DNA from: Hoylesella loescheii | GTDB taxonomy: Bacteria; Bacteroidota; Bacteroidia; Bacteroidales; Bacteroidaceae | Assembly: GCA_021531755.1 (NCBI GenBank) | Contig: JADYUK010000027.1 | Coordinates: forward strand, 1-32,391 | Length of the DNA: 32,391 nucleotides | Direction: 5' to 3' | In this document: positions 31,627 through 32,391 of the stretch, one piece after another | Layout: each line of letters starts with the position of its first letter | How positions within the stretch are numbered: position 1 is the stretch's first letter | Made by a program: the position numbers and the translations under genes | The notes under the pieces: generated by a model | What the model was told of the DNA's origin: nothing | What the model saw: the letters and a program-made list of their open reading frames with translations, nothing else | Databases searched by the model: none

Positions 31627-32295
31627 TCAGCTAGCTGGAGTGGATATGCGTGCTGGCGCAGTGGGCTGACGCTTCGGGGGAGCCATGACAGTTGAGTCAG
31701 AAGGCTGCTGTGGTGTCTCCTCTTTAGGAGAGAAGTCTGCACTCTCGAACGAGCCGCGGGAGTTTGTCACAAGATAGCGTGTCATCTGCTCGTCGCTCCT
31801 GAAGTATGTGCCCTGCAGTGTGCGCTCGGGTGTTACGAGATGTGAGTACATGTGGGAGTAGAACTCACGGCGCTGCTGGTCCCAGAAGAGTTCCTGGCTT
31901 GTGAAGCGCAGACCGTCTACTGTGCGGATGCTGACATTGCCACGGAGTTCCCAGAGACGCTGCTGGTCATAATAGAAAGCAGTGTCTGACTGGACGTAAG
32001 CCTCGATATGGAATTTTTGGTCGAACTGTTCCATGAAAAGTCCTTTGTTGAATATCCAGCGTGATGGGACACGGACTGTGTTCACTTCCCACTCCTCGGC
32101 TACAATGCGGTATTTCATGACTCCAGAGTCAGAGATAAGGGTGTTGACGCCGTATGTTACCATCATAGATACCGAGTCTCGGTCGTTTATGGCAGGGGCG
32201 ATATGCTCTTTCTCCTTCTTGCATGACGACATGGTTATAGCCGTGAAGGCCATAAACACTGACAGGAGGGATAAAAGATGGCTTTGTGTCTTCAT
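31627..32295 (-). CDS. lptC: LPS export periplasmic protein LptC, lipoprotein
   Basis: LptC passes lipopolysaccharide from the LptBFG transporter to LptA in the periplasm. The 222-residue protein has an N-terminal lipoprotein signal ending TMSSC (lipidated Cys 25), unlike the single membrane anchor of E. coli LptC but usual in Bacteroidetes. The region about 50-180 fits the beta-jellyroll LptC fold, with WIFNKGLFMEQFDQK and LRGNVSIRTVDGLRFTSQELFWDQ segments characteristic of Bacteroidetes LptC. The tail is Pro/Ser/Thr-rich. It precedes the HlyC/CorC gene by 149 bases, and a run of twelve Cs (minus strand) lies 19 bases before its ATG. Confidence 0.9.
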   Translation of the reverse strand: MKTQSHLLSLLSVFMAFTAITMSSCKKEKEHIAPAINDRDSVSMMVTYGVNTLISDSGVMKYRIVAEEWEVNTVRVPSRWIFNKGLFMEQFDQKFHIEAYVQSDTAFYYDQQRLWELRGNVSIRTVDGLRFTSQELFWDQQRREFYSHMYSHLVTPERTLQGTYFRSDEQMTRYLVTNSRGSFESADFSPKEETPQQPSDSTVMAPPKRQPTAPARISTPAS

Positions 32296-32314
32296 TCTTT
32301 TCGCTTTTGTTTTC

Positions 32315-32326
32315 GGGGGGGGGGGG
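32315..32326 (-). repeat. Homopolymer of twelve C (minus strand) upstream of lptC
   Basis: Twelve Gs on the plus strand read as poly-C ahead of lptC, ending 19 bases before its start codon. The run lies where a ribosome-binding site or the promoter-to-start spacing would be. Tracts of this length are prone to slippage. It could also reflect a sequencing error, since homopolymers are error-prone. Confidence 0.85.
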
Positions 32327-32391
32327 ATCGCTTTGAAATTTGTGCTGTTTTTTTTATTTAAAGGCTGTGGGGCTGTATCTTATACAAATAT

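Noticed and set aside
1..32391. CRISPR arrays, tRNA or rRNA genes, insertion sequences, prophage genes
   Set aside because: No regular repeat-spacer array, no tRNA-like GTTCGA arm in a plausible clover leaf, no transposase or integrase motifs, and no phage structural genes were seen.

Overview
The window reads as chromosomal DNA of a Bacteroidales bacterium, most likely a Prevotella-like member of the Prevotellaceae. This placement is inferred; no rRNA or other strong marker is present. The support is: several intergenic sites matching the Bacteroidetes promoter (TTTG, about 19-21 bases, then TAnnTTTG), mostly weak Shine-Dalgarno sequences, an rseC-rnfBCDGEA cluster, an lptC-HlyC/CorC pair, a ResB/CcsA fusion, an M13 peptidase ending in Lys-Leu-Trp, and PD-(D/E)XK/AddB-like and RarA genes of Bacteroidetes type. 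I see no tRNA, rRNA, CRISPR array, transposase, phage or plasmid gene. The protein-coding content is mostly core housekeeping.

Layout. Positions 1-4472 (minus): an 18-bp tandem repeat, an AddB-like nuclease and rarA. Positions 4473-5900: a divergent promoter region with a repeat-rich leader, then an acidic-tailed protein of unknown function (plus). Positions 5985-13204 (minus): a promoter with no gene behind it, a HAD phosphatase, and the membrane electron-transport cluster rnfA-E-G-D-C-B with rseC (transcription order rseC, B, C, D, G, E, A). Positions 13482-15133 (minus): maf and a nitroreductase. Positions 15404-24519 (plus): mltG, an ABC-F ATPase, an M13 peptidase, engB, a second ABC-F ATPase and a HAD phosphatase. 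Positions 24530-27300 (plus): a PIN-like protein with long disordered tails, a small charged protein and a YccF membrane protein. Positions 27519-28375: the DNA glycosylase gene tag, bracketed by a near-perfect 131/133-bp inverted repeat. Positions 28459-32295 (minus): a ResB/CcsA fusion, an HlyC/CorC protein and lptC, with a 12-base poly-C tract just upstream of lptC.

Functional themes. RnfABCDEG moves electrons between ferredoxin and NAD with ion pumping, and RseC is its usual partner. MltG and LptC/CorC serve envelope building, the two ABC-F proteins and EngB serve the ribosome, and the AddB-like protein, RarA and Tag serve DNA repair.

The most unusual signal is non-coding. A REP-like element recurs at about 4.7, 21.7, 27.5 and 28.3 kb. 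Each well-formed unit has a purine-rich flank, a short hairpin with a 4-5 base loop, a TATGCC-type box and a GGAAGA-rich tail. The stems differ in sequence but remain self-complementary, which suggests selection on structure. A stemless copy is translated inside the PIN-like gene, and two composite copies form the inverted repeat around tag. All comparisons were made by eye, without database searches.
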